This document shows, in pieces, positions 1 through 10,549 of a DNA stretch of 55,075 bases (position 1 is the stretch's first letter; each line of letters opens with the position of its first letter). Made by a program: the position numbers and the translations under genes. Location: contig NZ_JACXXE010000015.1 of NCBI RefSeq assembly GCF_014764715.1, positions 1-55,075 of the forward strand, given 5' to 3'. The notes below the pieces were generated by a model. The model did no database searches. It was not told where the DNA came from and saw only the letters and a program-made list of their open reading frames with translations. The stretch is from Bacillus crepusculi. Its GTDB lineage: Bacteria; Bacillota; Bacilli; Bacillales; Bacillaceae.

Positions 1-30
1 TCATGTTCGTTATCGCTCGTAAGCGACTTT

Positions 31-150
31 AATATCTTAACATTTCGTATCGGTTAAAGTCAAGAACTTTTTCAATTTCTTTTTTTAACCTCATTGCTGT
101 TTTGCGGCAACGAATAATAATATACCATCTTGATTCTTTCCTTGCAATAG
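31..150 (-). promoter_or_regulatory. Tandem rRNA-type promoters P1 and P2 pointing out of the window
   Basis: Two sigma-A promoters read leftward. P1 has TTGCAA (142-147), a 17 bp spacer and TATATT (119-124). P2 has TTGACT (58-63) and TTAAGA (35-40, 17 bp spacer) or TAAGAT (34-39, 18 bp). The -10 boxes lie about 85 bp apart, and A/T-rich tracts resembling UP elements precede both. This layout matches Bacillus rrn operons, and in B. subtilis an rRNA operon follows lysS. The rRNA itself would lie outside the window, so it is inferred. Confidence 0.75.
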
Positions 151-181
151 TTTTTTTAAAAAAAGTTTCATTTTATGAAAA

Positions 182-210
182 ATAAAAAGCGCCACGGATA
201 ACATGGCGCT
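182..210 (-). terminator. lysS terminator
   Basis: Read on the minus strand, AGCGCCA pairs with TGGCGCT across a 9 nt loop (188-210) and is followed by a T-rich run. It lies directly after the lysS stop codon. Confidence 0.85.
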
Positions 211-222
211 TTGATTGATGTA

Positions 223-1722
<1,500 letters not shown>

Positions 1723-1761
1723 TTATATCACTCCAATAATGTATTTTGCAGAGAAAAGCAG

Positions 1762-1789
1762 AAAAACTGCCAGTACACGCACTAGCAGT
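1762..1789 (-). terminator. Terminator between dusB and lysS
   Basis: On the minus strand ACTGCTAGT pairs with ACTGGCAGT (one G-T pair) around a 6 nt loop, followed by TTTTC and further T's. It probably ends most dusB transcripts. Confidence 0.65.
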
Positions 1790-1812
1790 GAGCTACAAAA
1801 AGAAAAATAGTC

Positions 1813-2814
1813 TTATCCTACTTTTATACTTTGAAGCTCTTTTGCCTCGGCTTCGATCGTAAAGTCATCAAGAACTTGTACAAGCTCCGCTCTCGTTTCA
1901 CTTTGATTGATTTGATTTCTAACGTCTGCGTTGCCTCGGACACCTTTTAAGTACCACGCTGCATGCTTTCTCATTTCTCTGACAGCGACATGTTCGCCTT
2001 TCAGGTCAATGAGTCTGTCTAAGTGAAGTTTGCACACAGACATTTTTTCACGCACGTTTGGTTCTTCTTTCAGTTCGCCCGTTTCTAAATAGTGAACCGT
2101 ACGATAAATCATCCACGGGTTTCCTAGTGCGGCTCTTCCGATCATGACAGCATCCACACCTGTTTCATCAAGCATTCGTTTTGCATCTTGAGGGGTTTTG
2201 ACATCGCCATTCCCGATCACAGGAATTGAAACAGATTGTTTTACCTCTTTAATGATATCCCAATTCGCTGTCCCTTCGTACATCTGCACGCGGGTCCGGC
2301 CGTGAAGTGCAACAGCTTGTCCACCTGCTCGTTCAACAGCACGGGCATTTTCAATAGCAAAGATATGGTCTTCGTCCCAGCCCATTCTCATTTTTACCGT
2401 AACAGGTTTGTCTACTGCTTCTACAACAGCTGAGACCATTTCATAAATCTTGTTTGGATCAAGCAGCCATTTCGCTCCTGCATCACATTTTGTAATCTTC
2501 GGTACAGGACAGCCCATATTGATATCAATAATGTCCGCCGTGGTATGCTGGTCTACAAACTTTGCCGCTTCTACGAGTGTGTCCTTTTCTCCTCCAAATA
2601 TTTGAAGGCTCAAAGGCTTTTCACGTTCATCAATGTATAGCATTCCCATCGTTCTGGCATTGTTGATCAGAATCGCTTTGTCACTGACCATTTCTGCGCA
2701 GACTAAGCCTGCTCCAAACTCCTTGACAGTGAGTCTGAAAGCAGAGTTACATACACCAGCCATTGGTGCGAGCACCACTTTGTTTTTTATCTCGATATCT
2801 CCGATTTTAAACAT
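1813..2814 (-). CDS. dusB: tRNA-dihydrouridine synthase (DusB/YacF)
   Basis: FMN- and NADPH-dependent enzyme that reduces uridines in tRNA to dihydrouridine. The 333-residue protein is a TIM barrel with the flavin-site APMAG motif near residue 16-20 and the catalytic NMGCP motif at 99-103 (Cys102). KITKCDAGAKWLL follows, typical of the bacterial DusB branch. The ATG at 2814 has GGAGGGGGAAAG in front. Its first 8 bases overlap the end of yazB, which suggests coupled translation at the tail of the pab/folate operon. The exact tRNA position modified cannot be read from sequence. Confidence 0.95.
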   Translation of the reverse strand: MFKIGDIEIKNKVVLAPMAGVCNSAFRLTVKEFGAGLVCAEMVSDKAILINNARTMGMLYIDEREKPLSLQIFGGEKDTLVEAAKFVDQHTTADIIDINMGCPVPKITKCDAGAKWLLDPNKIYEMVSAVVEAVDKPVTVKMRMGWDEDHIFAIENARAVERAGGQAVALHGRTRVQMYEGTANWDIIKEVKQSVSIPVIGNGDVKTPQDAKRMLDETGVDAVMIGRAALGNPWMIYRTVHYLETGELKEEPNVREKMSVCKLHLDRLIDLKGEHVAVREMRKHAAWYLKGVRGNADVRNQINQSETRAELVQVLDDFTIEAEAKELQSIKVG

Positions 2815-3040
2815 CTTTCCCCCTCCTTTCTTCTTCGAGTATTGGTGAAAGTTCTTCCACCGTTATATTTAAAGCATCTGCTATTTGACCAACCATTTGG
2901 TTTGTTGGTAATCGATTGCCTCGCTCAATTTCTCCTAAGACAGAGACAGAGATACCCAGTCTTTTGGCGAACCCTTCCTGAGTATACCCTTTTAGCTTTC
3001 GGTATGCACGAATTCTTCTACCCCATATGTCTTTTTCCAT
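2807..3040 (-). CDS. yazB: Small Xre-family helix-turn-helix protein
   Basis: A 77-residue protein that is almost entirely one Cro/C1-type helix-turn-helix: the helices run through YTQEGFAKRLGISVSVLGEIERG, followed by LPTNQMVGQIADALN. It is a predicted DNA-binding protein of unknown target; the B. subtilis counterpart YazB is also uncharacterised to my knowledge. Its 5' end overlaps folK by 49 bases in another frame. An AAGGTG ribosome binding site 7 nt before the ATG at 3040 supports this start. It overlaps dusB by 8 bases at its end. Confidence 0.85.
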   Translation of the reverse strand: MEKDIWGRRIRAYRKLKGYTQEGFAKRLGISVSVLGEIERGNRLPTNQMVGQIADALNITVEELSPILEEERRGKDV

Positions 3041-3495
3041 ATGCTAACACCTTCTTGGTCTGTTACGGCATTTATTTGTACTTCGCCGATTTCTGGGCAA
3101 ATCTCACTCATCGGAACAAGAACGAATAAACGTTCGTACATTCTAGGATGCGGCACTACAAGTTGTTCTGTTTCAATATTTTCACGATTATAAAGTAAAA
3201 TGTCAAGGTCAGCCGTTCGCGGACCCCATCTCACTTCTCTTGTTCTGCCTAACTCTTGTTCAATGTTCTGAGTAAGTGCTAGCAGTTCTTCTGGACGAAG
3301 CGAGGTGGAAATTTTCACAGCCATATTCAAAAAGTCATCTTGGTTCTCGTAGCCTACCGGTGTTGTTTCATATATAGATGAAATCGACTCCACTTGAACA
3401 TCTGGGTGTTCGTGCAGTTTTTTGACTGCTTCTTTTAGATAGGTTTCCTTTTTACCGATGTTCGAACCTAAAGCGATGTATGCGGTATTGTTCAT
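2992..3495 (-). CDS. folK: HPPK, 6-hydroxymethyl-7,8-dihydropterin pyrophosphokinase
   Basis: Transfers pyrophosphate from ATP to 6-hydroxymethyl-dihydropterin, the step before dihydropteroate synthase in folate synthesis. The 167-residue length equals that recalled for B. subtilis. The N-terminal ALGSNIG motif (8-14) and the signature RWGPRTADLDILLY (about 89-102), which contains the Mg/ATP-binding aspartates, are intact. It starts 4 bases inside the end of folB (ATGA-type overlap), which implies translational coupling. Its last 49 bases also encode the start of yazB. Confidence 0.96.
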   Translation of the reverse strand: MNNTAYIALGSNIGKKETYLKEAVKKLHEHPDVQVESISSIYETTPVGYENQDDFLNMAVKISTSLRPEELLALTQNIEQELGRTREVRWGPRTADLDILLYNRENIETEQLVVPHPRMYERLFVLVPMSEICPEIGEVQINAVTDQEGVSIWKKTYGVEEFVHTES

Positions 3496-3854
3496 GTGCG
3501 TGATCTCGTCATTTCAATGGCAACGGACTGATAGTGTCCTGGAATTGGCGGGTCTGGCTTAATCACCTTCACTGTACATTCCTGAACTGCATGAAAGTCC
3601 TTTAACACTTGGTTTGCAATTCTTTCTGTCAGCGTTTCAACAAGGTTAACCGGCTCTCCTTCTACAATGCTTTTGCAGATTTGGTAGAGCTCTGCGTAGT
3701 TGATGGTTTCGTTTAAGTCGTCCGTTTGTCCTGCTTTGCTTAAATCAAGTGAAGCTGTTAAGTCTACACGGAATCGCTGCCCTAATTTATTTTCTTCAGC
3801 AAATACTCCATGATAGCCGTAAAATTCCATACCGTTTACATATACTTTATCGAT
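3492..3854 (-). CDS. folB: Dihydroneopterin aldolase, apparent ATC start
   Basis: Converts dihydroneopterin to 6-hydroxymethyl-dihydropterin and glycolaldehyde. The core MEFYGYHGVFAEE is clear, as are the C-terminal KPDPPIPGH residues. The first ATG (3830) would give 112 residues and remove the first beta strand. The frame continues upstream as DKVYVNG-MEF, matching the family, but between the in-frame TGA (3873-3875) and that ATG there is no ATG, GTG or TTG. AAAGGAGG (3863-3870) lies 8 nt before an ATC codon at 3852-3854, giving 120 residues, the B. subtilis length as I recall it. I take ATC as the likely start. The 5' end overlaps the sul stop codon. Confidence 0.85.
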   Translation of the reverse strand: MDKVYVNGMEFYGYHGVFAEENKLGQRFRVDLTASLDLSKAGQTDDLNETINYAELYQICKSIVEGEPVNLVETLTERIANQVLKDFHAVQECTVKVIKPDPPIPGHYQSVAIEMTRSRT

Positions 3855-4713
3855 GATAAGCGCCTCCTTTATTCAGCATGGCATCCATCATTTTTGCCAT
3901 TCTCGCAATTTCTTTCACATCATGTACACGAACCATCGCACTGCCCTTTTGAATCCCAAGACAGACCGTGGCCCCCGTTCCCTCTGTACGTTCTTCAGGC
4001 GGCAGGTCTAAGACAGCGCCGATGAATCGTTTTCGAGATGTAGCAAGAAGCAGCGGATAACCAAGATGACAAAAATGTTCGAGCTCATTCATGACCATCA
4101 GGTTGTCCTCTTTATTTTTCGCAAATCCGACACCTGGATCTAATATGATCATGTCATCATGGACACCCGCTTGTTTGGCAATTTGAACACTTTCTTTCAA
4201 ATCTGCGATCATATCTGGAATCAGGTGTGTGTAATTTCGCTCTGGTCGATTGTGCATTAAAATGATTGGCACATTGTGCTTCGCTGCCACATGTGCCATT
4301 TGAGGATCAGCTTTTGCTCCCCATACATCATTAATGATGGAGGCTCCCGCTTTCACCGCCTCATCTGCGACACGGGCTTTATACGTATCAATGGAAATAG
4401 GCACGTCTAATTCTTTTGTGATCTTCTCAATCACTGGAATCACTCTTGCAAGCTCCTCTTGCTCTGAGACAAGTGCCGCTCCCGGCCGAGTCGATTCTCC
4501 GCCAATATCGATGATATGTGCTCCGTCTTCCATCAACTGCGCTGCATGAGCTAGCGCTTTATCTATTTGATTAAACTTTCCTCCATCTGAAAAAGAGTCA
4601 GGTGTGACATTTAAAATGCCCATGACCAATGTCTTTTCTTCATAACTAAGGGTGTGGTGCTTGGCTTGTATGATTTTAGGCTGTTTTATCACTTGTTGTG
4701 TCATTGTGTCCAC
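3847..4713 (-). CDS. sul: Dihydropteroate synthase
   Basis: Condenses p-aminobenzoate with dihydropterin pyrophosphate; this is the sulfonamide target. The TIM barrel has GILNVTPDSFSDGG near residues 32-45 and IDIGGESTRPGA near 69-79, the pterin and substrate loops. The coordinate given begins at a GTG immediately after the pabC stop. An ATG at 4704, three codons in, with GGTGG before it is an equally good start. The 3' end overlaps folB. Also known as folP. Confidence 0.96.
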   Translation of the reverse strand: MDTMTQQVIKQPKIIQAKHHTLSYEEKTLVMGILNVTPDSFSDGGKFNQIDKALAHAAQLMEDGAHIIDIGGESTRPGAALVSEQEELARVIPVIEKITKELDVPISIDTYKARVADEAVKAGASIINDVWGAKADPQMAHVAAKHNVPIILMHNRPERNYTHLIPDMIADLKESVQIAKQAGVHDDMIILDPGVGFAKNKEDNLMVMNELEHFCHLGYPLLLATSRKRFIGAVLDLPPEERTEGTGATVCLGIQKGSAMVRVHDVKEIARMAKMMDAMLNKGGAYHR

Positions 4714-5562
4714 CTACTCTTTATATTCTAGACGTTCTTTTGTATATTGTGTTCTCAGCTGTGTTGAGATCGTTCGGTTTGTCAACACAGTCTCTCCTAT
4801 ACGCCCGAAAGGCACAATTCCCTGGACAGAATTGGTCATCCATGCCTCATCAGCCGATAGTAAATGTGACACTGGGTACCGCCCTTCTTCCAGCGAGGCC
4901 CCCATAGCATGAAGCATCTCTATACAATATCGACGGGTTACCCCGCTTAAGATACCTGTATCAAGTGACGGTGTATAGACCACATCTTCTTTTCGCCAAA
5001 ATACATTCGAGGTAATTCCTTCTGCCACATCCTCTTCTTTTGTTAAAAAGATGCCTTCTATCGACGGGTCGTTCCCTACTTCTCTTTTAGCGAGCAGGTT
5101 GTTCATATAATGATGAGACTTGAGGCGTCTTGGCCCTTCCGGTGTGTTTCTCCTCGTTTGAAGAATGACTCCCTGCTTCTCATCTAAAATAGATTCGGGC
5201 CGGAATGGAGAGATCATGACGAAAACGACAGGCTCTTCATAAGGATCTGCAGAAAATCCATTACCTCTACCTCTGCCCGCAGAGACGTTGAGGCGAATTC
5301 TCGCATGACCACCTGCTATATGGTTTTTGTTCAGTAAGGTATGAATGATGTCGAGTACAAATGGTTTCTCTATTGTGGATTCGATGCAAAGGTCACATAA
5401 CGATTGATTGAGCCTTTCAAGATGCCAATCTAACAGGAAAACTTGTCCTGCCAGGCTGGTAAATGTTTCGAATACACCGATGCCATATAGAAAACCATGA
5501 TCAAAAGGAGAAAGAGTCGCGTCTTTCTCCTCTATATACTGACCGTTCAGATAAATGATCAT
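4714..5562 (-). CDS. pabC: 4-amino-4-deoxychorismate lyase
   Basis: PLP-dependent fold-type IV enzyme that splits aminodeoxychorismate into p-aminobenzoate and pyruvate. The 282-residue protein shows the class IV pattern: [13 protein letters not shown] near residues 21-33, and the PLP lysine in [11 protein letters not shown] (about K148). The ATG overlaps the pabA stop by 4 bases and its stop abuts sul, so the pab and fol genes form one translational series. D-amino acid or branched-chain aminotransferase relatives share this fold, but the context settles the call. Confidence 0.93.
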   Translation of the reverse strand: MIIYLNGQYIEEKDATLSPFDHGFLYGIGVFETFTSLAGQVFLLDWHLERLNQSLCDLCIESTIEKPFVLDIIHTLLNKNHIAGGHARIRLNVSAGRGRGNGFSADPYEEPVVFVMISPFRPESILDEKQGVILQTRRNTPEGPRRLKSHHYMNNLLAKREVGNDPSIEGIFLTKEEDVAEGITSNVFWRKEDVVYTPSLDTGILSGVTRRYCIEMLHAMGASLEEGRYPVSHLLSADEAWMTNSVQGIVPFGRIGETVLTNRTISTQLRTQYTKERLEYKE

Positions 5563-6152
5563 GCGTTTACTTCATGCCCCTTTTTACGATAGGTTTCAAT
5601 GAAATTTTTAAGCATTTCTTTTCCGAAGGACGTCATAATGGATTCAGGATGGAACTGAACACCTTCAATTGGCAGTTCTTTATGGCGAATGGCCATGAGC
5701 TCGCCTTCCTTTGTGCTAGCTGTTGCGATAAAGCACTCCGGCAGCGTCTCGTTTTTCACAATTAATGAATGATACCTCGTGGCGACGAGCGGATTTTGGA
5801 GTCCGGTGAAGACTCCCTTGCCGTCATGTTCAATCTCTGACGTTTTACCATGCATTAACCGCTCTGCACGGATCACATCTCCGCCAAAGACTTGCGCGAT
5901 GGATTGATGACCTAAACACACACCAAAGATCGGAATGCTTCCGGCAAAGTGCTTGATTGCCTCCATACTAATTCCCGCTTCATCAGGACTGCATGGCCCT
6001 GGAGAAATCATCAGAAAATCTGGATTAAGCTCTTCGATTTCTTGAATGGTTACTTGATCATTCCGTTTCACGATCAATTCTTCTCCAAGCTCTCCTAAAT
6101 ACTGGACCAGGTTGTACGTAAATGAATCATAATTATCAATCATTAATATCAT
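5559..6152 (-). CDS. pabA: Glutamine amidotransferase subunit, PABA/anthranilate synthase
   Basis: Supplies ammonia from glutamine to PabB for aminodeoxychorismate and, in B. subtilis, also to TrpE for anthranilate (hence the alias trpG). The class I amidotransferase triad is visible: nucleophile Cys79 in GVCLGHQS and the His/Glu pair in FHPES near residue 170. Length is 197 residues. Translation start ATG 6152 follows GAGGTGAGCAGAGT. The ribosome binding site lies inside a run of GAG/AAG triplets typical of a TRAP binding site (see separate entry), so tryptophan probably represses its translation. Confidence 0.95.
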   Translation of the reverse strand: MILMIDNYDSFTYNLVQYLGELGEELIVKRNDQVTIQEIEELNPDFLMISPGPCSPDEAGISMEAIKHFAGSIPIFGVCLGHQSIAQVFGGDVIRAERLMHGKTSEIEHDGKGVFTGLQNPLVATRYHSLIVKNETLPECFIATASTKEGELMAIRHKELPIEGVQFHPESIMTSFGKEMLKNFIETYRKKGHEVNA

Positions 6153-6193
6153 ACTCTGCTCACCTCTAACTCAAAATAGTCTCTTCTTTGCTC
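6153..6193 (-). promoter_or_regulatory. Probable TRAP (MtrB) binding site over the pabA ribosome binding site
   Basis: Between 6193 and the pabA ATG the RNA reads GAG, AAG, GAG, then an 8 nt gap, then GAG, GAG, GAG, GAG, with spacers of 2, 2, 3, 2 and 2 nt. Seven triplets can be counted, and the last two flank the Shine-Dalgarno. TRAP binds 9-11 G/UAG repeats, and its repression of trpG/pabA translation is known in B. subtilis. mtrB lies outside this window. Confidence 0.7.
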
Positions 6194-7584
6194 AGCTGTA
6201 ATGCTTTTTTTACTGCATAGACTTTTTTAATGGATTCTTTATATTCGTGCTTTGATACAGAATCAATCACAATACCAGCCCCTGACTGCATAAAGGCTTT
6301 GCCTTCTGTACAGTATGCCGTACGAATGACGATATTAAAGTGCATATCTTGATTGAATCCAAACCAGCCTATAGATCCAGTATAAAGCCCACGTCTTGTT
6401 GGCTCAAGTTCTTCTATAATTTCCATCGTTCTCACTTTTGGAGCACCAGTGATCGTTCCGCCTGGGAATACTGCATGCATGACATCTACTGCATCACATT
6501 CAGCACGCAGCTCCCCTTGTACATTCGATACAATGTGCATCACGTGTGAATATTTTTCAATGGCCATAAACTCATTCACCTTTACAGAGCCGTAAGTAGA
6601 CACGCGTCCAAGGTCATTTCGCTCAAGATCAACGAGCATTACATGCTCTGCCCGTTCTTTTTCATTTTCAATGAGTTCCTTTGCCAGCGCTTGATCCTCA
6701 GCATCGTCCTTGCCTCGTGATCTTGTGCCGGCAATCGGTCTTGTTTCTAGTTGAGTGCCTTTTTTCTTAATAAGCAGCTCTGGAGATCCACAAACAATCT
6801 GGAAATCAGGCGTGTGCAGATAAGACATATAAGGAGATGGGTTCACTTGACGTAATGTTTTGTATAAATCATACGGGTGAGTATGAAGCGGTTCGTCTTG
6901 TCTGATGGATAGATTCACTTGGAACACATCACCGTTTGCGATATATTGCTTAATTTTCTCTACTGCTTCTCCAAAGGTTTCTTCAGTAAAAGGTGCTGCT
7001 GGCACAAATTCTGAAGAAGATACACTGACAGGTGATTGTACGGATTCTTCTGAAGTACTTGTCCAGCTTAGCTTCAATTCTTCGAGTCTTTGATGAGCTT
7101 CACTCACAGGTTCTGCTCCCTCTGTGTGAGTGATCAGCCATAGCACATTTTCTTCATGATCAAAGACCGCAACATCATTAAACACGAGGAAATACAGATC
7201 AGGTGTGTTAAGGTCATCAATTGACAGCATCTTAAAATGCTCGATATATCTTGCATAGTCATAGCTTAAAAAGCCAATCGCCCCGCCTTGAAAGTCAGGG
7301 TATTCCTCGTTCGTTTCAGTGTGAAGGGTTTGGAACCACTCCGTAAAGGCTCTGAATGGATCGCCTTCTTTAAACAGCACCTCATCTTGATAATGGATGG
7401 TTGTCATCCCGTCTTTCCCCTTCGCTTTAGCAATGGGGTGAATGCCCGCAATGCTGTATGTTCCGCCACGTGCACTTTCAAGGAGGACATGGTGTGTTTC
7501 ATGTGCAGCTAGTTGTTCGTATCTTTTCAAGAATGCATCTTTCGCAAAAGGAATTTTGATGCCCATCGGCCTGCGTTGTGTCAT
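6166..7584 (-). CDS. pabB: Aminodeoxychorismate synthase component I
   Basis: Aminates chorismate with ammonia from PabA, the first step of p-aminobenzoate synthesis. The chorismate-binding domain fills the C-terminal half: [28 protein letters not shown], and [20 protein letters not shown] are all intact. The open frame extends 26 codons upstream, but AAAAGG lies 5-8 nt before the ATG at 7584 and the protein then begins [13 protein letters not shown] like B. subtilis PabB (472 residues). It is the first gene of the pab/fol operon and sits 13 bases before pabA. Confidence 0.95.
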   Translation of the reverse strand: MTQRRPMGIKIPFAKDAFLKRYEQLAAHETHHVLLESARGGTYSIAGIHPIAKAKGKDGMTTIHYQDEVLFKEGDPFRAFTEWFQTLHTETNEEYPDFQGGAIGFLSYDYARYIEHFKMLSIDDLNTPDLYFLVFNDVAVFDHEENVLWLITHTEGAEPVSEAHQRLEELKLSWTSTSEESVQSPVSVSSSEFVPAAPFTEETFGEAVEKIKQYIANGDVFQVNLSIRQDEPLHTHPYDLYKTLRQVNPSPYMSYLHTPDFQIVCGSPELLIKKKGTQLETRPIAGTRSRGKDDAEDQALAKELIENEKERAEHVMLVDLERNDLGRVSTYGSVKVNEFMAIEKYSHVMHIVSNVQGELRAECDAVDVMHAVFPGGTITGAPKVRTMEIIEELEPTRRGLYTGSIGWFGFNQDMHFNIVIRTAYCTEGKAFMQSGAGIVIDSVSKHEYKESIKKVYAVKKALQLSKEETILS

Positions 7585-7676
7585 GTTATCATCCTTTTTC
7601 ATTTTCATTAATCTTATTGTAATGCAATCCATTTTATTTAGAAAATAGTATTTGCTTTCCATCTTCAGAATTCATG

Positions 7677-7700
7677 AAAAAACCCCAGCAAATGCTGGGG
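7677..7700 (-). terminator. cysK terminator
   Basis: CCCCAGC pairs with GCTGGGG around ATTT (7683-7700), followed on the minus strand by six T's. A strong, simple intrinsic terminator separating cysK from pabB. Confidence 0.93.
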
Positions 7701-7708
7701 TGAGTGGT

Positions 7709-8632
7709 TTAATCGAATTGATAAAGAGGTGTGCTGAGGTAACGCTCTCCATTACTTGGGATGATCGCTAACACTTTTTTCCCTTTACCAAGCTTCTTCG
7801 CTGTTTGAAGCGCTGCGTAAATGGCTGCTCCTGAAGAAATACCGCCAAGGATTCCTTCCTCTTTTGCTGCCTTTCTTGCAAGCTCAAATGCATCTTCGTT
7901 TTTCACTTGGATAATGCCGTCATATACTTCTGTATTCAAGATGGAAGGAACAAACCCTGCTCCAATTCCTTGAATTTTATGCGGACCTGGCTTTCCTCCT
8001 GATAAGACCGGAGAATCTGTTGGCTCTACCGCATAAAGCTGAATAGATGGGATGGCTTCTTTCAGGACTTCACCAGCCCCTGTAATCGTCCCGCCCGTGC
8101 CAACACCTGCAATGAACGCATCAAGCTCACCATCAAACTGTTCAAGAATTTCTTTTCCAGTTGTGCGGCGGTGAATCTCCGCATTGGCTTCGTTGCTAAA
8201 CTGCTGAGGCATGAAATAACCGTGCTCTTCTGCCAGCTCTTCCGCTTTTTTGATAGCACCTTTCATTCCTTCTGCACCTGGTGTTAATACAAGGTCTGCA
8301 CCGTAAGCGCGTAAAAGGTTGCGGCGCTCCTGACTCATTGTGTCTGGCATAACCAATATCGCATTGATTCCTTTAGCTGCCGCTACCATCGCAAGACCGA
8401 TTCCCGTGTTTCCACTTGTAGGCTCAATGAGCGTGTCGCCAGCTTTTAATATACCCTTTGCTTCAGCATCTTCGATCATTGCTAACGCAATACGATCTTT
8501 CACACTGCTGCCTGGGTTCATATATTCAAGTTTCAAGTAGACATCCGCACTGTCTTCTTCTACTAAACGGTTTAATTTAACGACTGGTGTATTTCCTATT
8601 AGTTCAAAAACTGAATTTGCAATACGAGCCAT
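7709..8632 (-). CDS. cysK: Cysteine synthase A (O-acetylserine sulfhydrylase)
   Basis: PLP enzyme making cysteine from O-acetylserine and sulfide. The PLP lysine is K45 in [11 protein letters not shown], and the substrate loop TSGNTG follows near residue 69. The GTGGTITG phosphate loop is present. The start is set at ATG 8632 (MARIANS, 307 residues) because AGAGGTG lies 6 nt before it; a GTG at 8641 in the same frame is less well placed. In B. subtilis CysK also partners CymR; a CymR operator could not be assigned with confidence here. Confidence 0.96.
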   Translation of the reverse strand: MARIANSVFELIGNTPVVKLNRLVEEDSADVYLKLEYMNPGSSVKDRIALAMIEDAEAKGILKAGDTLIEPTSGNTGIGLAMVAAAKGINAILVMPDTMSQERRNLLRAYGADLVLTPGAEGMKGAIKKAEELAEEHGYFMPQQFSNEANAEIHRRTTGKEILEQFDGELDAFIAGVGTGGTITGAGEVLKEAIPSIQLYAVEPTDSPVLSGGKPGPHKIQGIGAGFVPSILNTEVYDGIIQVKNEDAFELARKAAKEEGILGGISSGAAIYAALQTAKKLGKGKKVLAIIPSNGERYLSTPLYQFD

Positions 8633-8674
8633 CACTAACACCTCTATCTCCGAGTAATTTTATTGTATTAATAT

Positions 8675-8704
8675 TAAATTATCAATTTCAAAAAATTTTG
8701 TCAA
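8675..8704 (-). promoter_or_regulatory. Candidate cysK promoter
   Basis: A consensus -35 TTGACA (8699-8704) lies in an A/T-rich stretch 70 bp before cysK. No -10 is unambiguous: TAATTT sits at 17 bp spacing (8676-8681) and ATAATT at 16 bp. Confidence 0.4.
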
Positions 8705-8709
8705 TGCTT

Positions 8710-9618
8710 TTAGTCCTGCTCTCCATCGTAAAACCATGTGACTTTTGCTTCTTTCCACAGGGTTTTGACATTCGCCTTTTCACCTAGATCTTCCATGGCG
8801 ATCTGTCTTTTGATCTGATCTTTGACTTCTTCATAGGAGAAGGAACGGCCATTTAATTTTTCTTTTAATTGAATGATGGCATACCCATTTTTGGTCTCTA
8901 TCGGCTCTTTCGTCCATTCATCTGGTTGAAGCTTTTGGGCTTCTTGTATGTATAGGGCTGGGATACTCTCTTGCTCTTCTGTCACAAAGCCAAGATCTCC
9001 GCCATAGGGTGAGGTGTAGCGATCAATCGAGCGTTCAGCCGCCACGGCTTCGAAGCTAGATCCGCCTTTTAAATCCTTCAACACGCTTTCTGCCTCGCCT
9101 CTTGTCTTCACGACGATATGGCGAATACGGTATGAATCATCATATTGATACAGGTCCTTGTTTTTTTCATAAAAGGCTTTGGCTTCTTTTTCAGAAACGA
9201 CGGCGTCTCTCGTTAAGAGCTGCTCTAATAAAATTTGATAACGAATTTGCTCTTTCCATTCCTTTTCACTTGTATGTCCATCTTCGTAGAAATTATTAGA
9301 AACCGCTTTAAGCATGAGTAATTCACGATTGATCTCTTTTGAAGACACCTCCAGCTTGTTTTCCTTGGCAAGCTGATTGACCACCTTCTGATTGATCATT
9401 TGTTCAAGTGTTGCCTTTCCGTAGCGGTCTTCCATCTTCTTTAACCATTCCTGACGCGTCACCTTCTCTTTTCCAATGGACGCAATTTCTTCGCCGCTCT
9501 TCCCGCTTGTAGAAGCCTGTGACATTTGTGACTTTGTTAATACATATGCAATGACAACGGCATTGATCATGAGCAACACAAGGATAAATGTCCATACCAC
9601 TCTTGCTTTTAGTCTCAT
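8710..9618 (-). CDS. yacD: PrsA-like peptidyl-prolyl isomerase, membrane anchored
   Basis: A 302-residue parvulin-type protein. An N-terminal hydrophobic segment (about 9-28) has no lipobox cysteine, so it looks anchored by a membrane helix rather than by lipid as in PrsA. A SurA/PrsA-type N-terminal helical region follows. The PpiC domain spans about residues 160-250 (RIRHIVVKTRGEAESVL, SPYGGDLGFV). It presumably helps fold exported proteins outside the membrane. AAAGGAG precedes the ATG. It follows hslO after a hairpin. Confidence 0.85.
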   Translation of the reverse strand: MRLKARVVWTFILVLLMINAVVIAYVLTKSQMSQASTSGKSGEEIASIGKEKVTRQEWLKKMEDRYGKATLEQMINQKVVNQLAKENKLEVSSKEINRELLMLKAVSNNFYEDGHTSEKEWKEQIRYQILLEQLLTRDAVVSEKEAKAFYEKNKDLYQYDDSYRIRHIVVKTRGEAESVLKDLKGGSSFEAVAAERSIDRYTSPYGGDLGFVTEEQESIPALYIQEAQKLQPDEWTKEPIETKNGYAIIQLKEKLNGRSFSYEEVKDQIKRQIAMEDLGEKANVKTLWKEAKVTWFYDGEQD

Positions 9619-9634
9619 CTTTCGTCTCCTTTCT

Positions 9635-9669
9635 AAAAAGAAAACCCGCTGCTTAGAGCTTAGCGGGTT
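9635..9669 (-). terminator. hslO terminator overlapping the hslO stop codon
   Basis: AACCCGCT pairs with AGCGGGTT across an 11 nt loop, then TTCTTTTT. The left arm includes the last codons and stop of hslO. Read-through into yacD remains possible. Confidence 0.75.
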
Positions 9670-10535
9670 ATTTCTTCACGTAGCTCTTCTAGCTCTTCTT
9701 TTGTAAATACATACGTTTCGTTACAAAAATGGCATTGAGCTTCTGCTTGTCCATCTTGTTCAATCATATCCTCAATTTCGGCTTGTCCTAGGCTGATAAT
9801 GCCATTAGCAAACCGTTCTTTTGAGCAATTACAAGAGAATTCGACAGGTACAGTTTCTAAAATTTGAGGTTTTTCACCAAGTACTTCTTCTAAAATTTCT
9901 TCTGGTGTCATTCCTTTTTCAATGAGTTTAGAAATTGGTTCGATTGTTGATAAACGTTTTTCTAGCCTTTCAATGACTGCATCTTCTGTTCCAGGTAGCA
10001 ATTGTATGATAAAACCACCTGCTGCGAGAATCGAGTTGTCTGGATTGACAAGGACGCCTACACCTACAGAGGAAGGTACTTGCTCAGATGAGACTAGGTA
10101 ATAAGTGAAGTCATCTCCAATTTCACCTGAGACGATTTCCGTTTGTCCTGTAAAATGATCCTTCAGCCCAATATCTTTCACAACACTTAGTGTTCCTGTT
10201 GTGCCAACTGCACGTCTGACATCTAGCTTGCCATGTTCATTTAAGTCAAAGTGAACTTGTGGGTTAGACACATATCCGCGAACCTGGCCTTTTGCATTTC
10301 CATCAGCGATGATGGCTCCGATTGGTCCGCCGCCTTCTATTTTGACGGTTAACTTATTCTCGCCTTTGAGCATAGCACCCATCATGACTGTAGCCGTCAT
10401 GGTTCTCCCAATCGCTGCTGACGCAGTTGGCCACGTATGGTGTCTTCTTTGCGCTTCATTGATTGTATCTGTTGTGTTTGCAGCATATGCACGGACTTTA
10501 CCGTCATATGCTAACGCTTTAACTAAGTAATCCAT
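9660..10535 (-). CDS. hslO: Hsp33 redox-regulated chaperone
   Basis: Holding chaperone switched on by oxidation plus unfolding. The 291-residue protein carries the C-terminal zinc centre CNC...CHFC (CxC about residues 236-238, CxxC about 270-273), which releases zinc when its cysteines form disulfides. The N-terminal domain has the conserved YAANTTD and [16 protein letters not shown] segments. AGGAGG precedes the ATG. It lies 14 bases after coaX, so the two are probably co-transcribed. Confidence 0.95.
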   Translation of the reverse strand: MDYLVKALAYDGKVRAYAANTTDTINEAQRRHHTWPTASAAIGRTMTATVMMGAMLKGENKLTVKIEGGGPIGAIIADGNAKGQVRGYVSNPQVHFDLNEHGKLDVRRAVGTTGTLSVVKDIGLKDHFTGQTEIVSGEIGDDFTYYLVSSEQVPSSVGVGVLVNPDNSILAAGGFIIQLLPGTEDAVIERLEKRLSTIEPISKLIEKGMTPEEILEEVLGEKPQILETVPVEFSCNCSKERFANGIISLGQAEIEDMIEQDGQAEAQCHFCNETYVFTKEELEELREEITR

Positions 10536-10549
10536 TTGATTTAAACCTC

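Noticed and set aside
8641..8720. CymR operator at cysK
   Set aside because: The region is too A/T-rich to assign a specific operator by eye.
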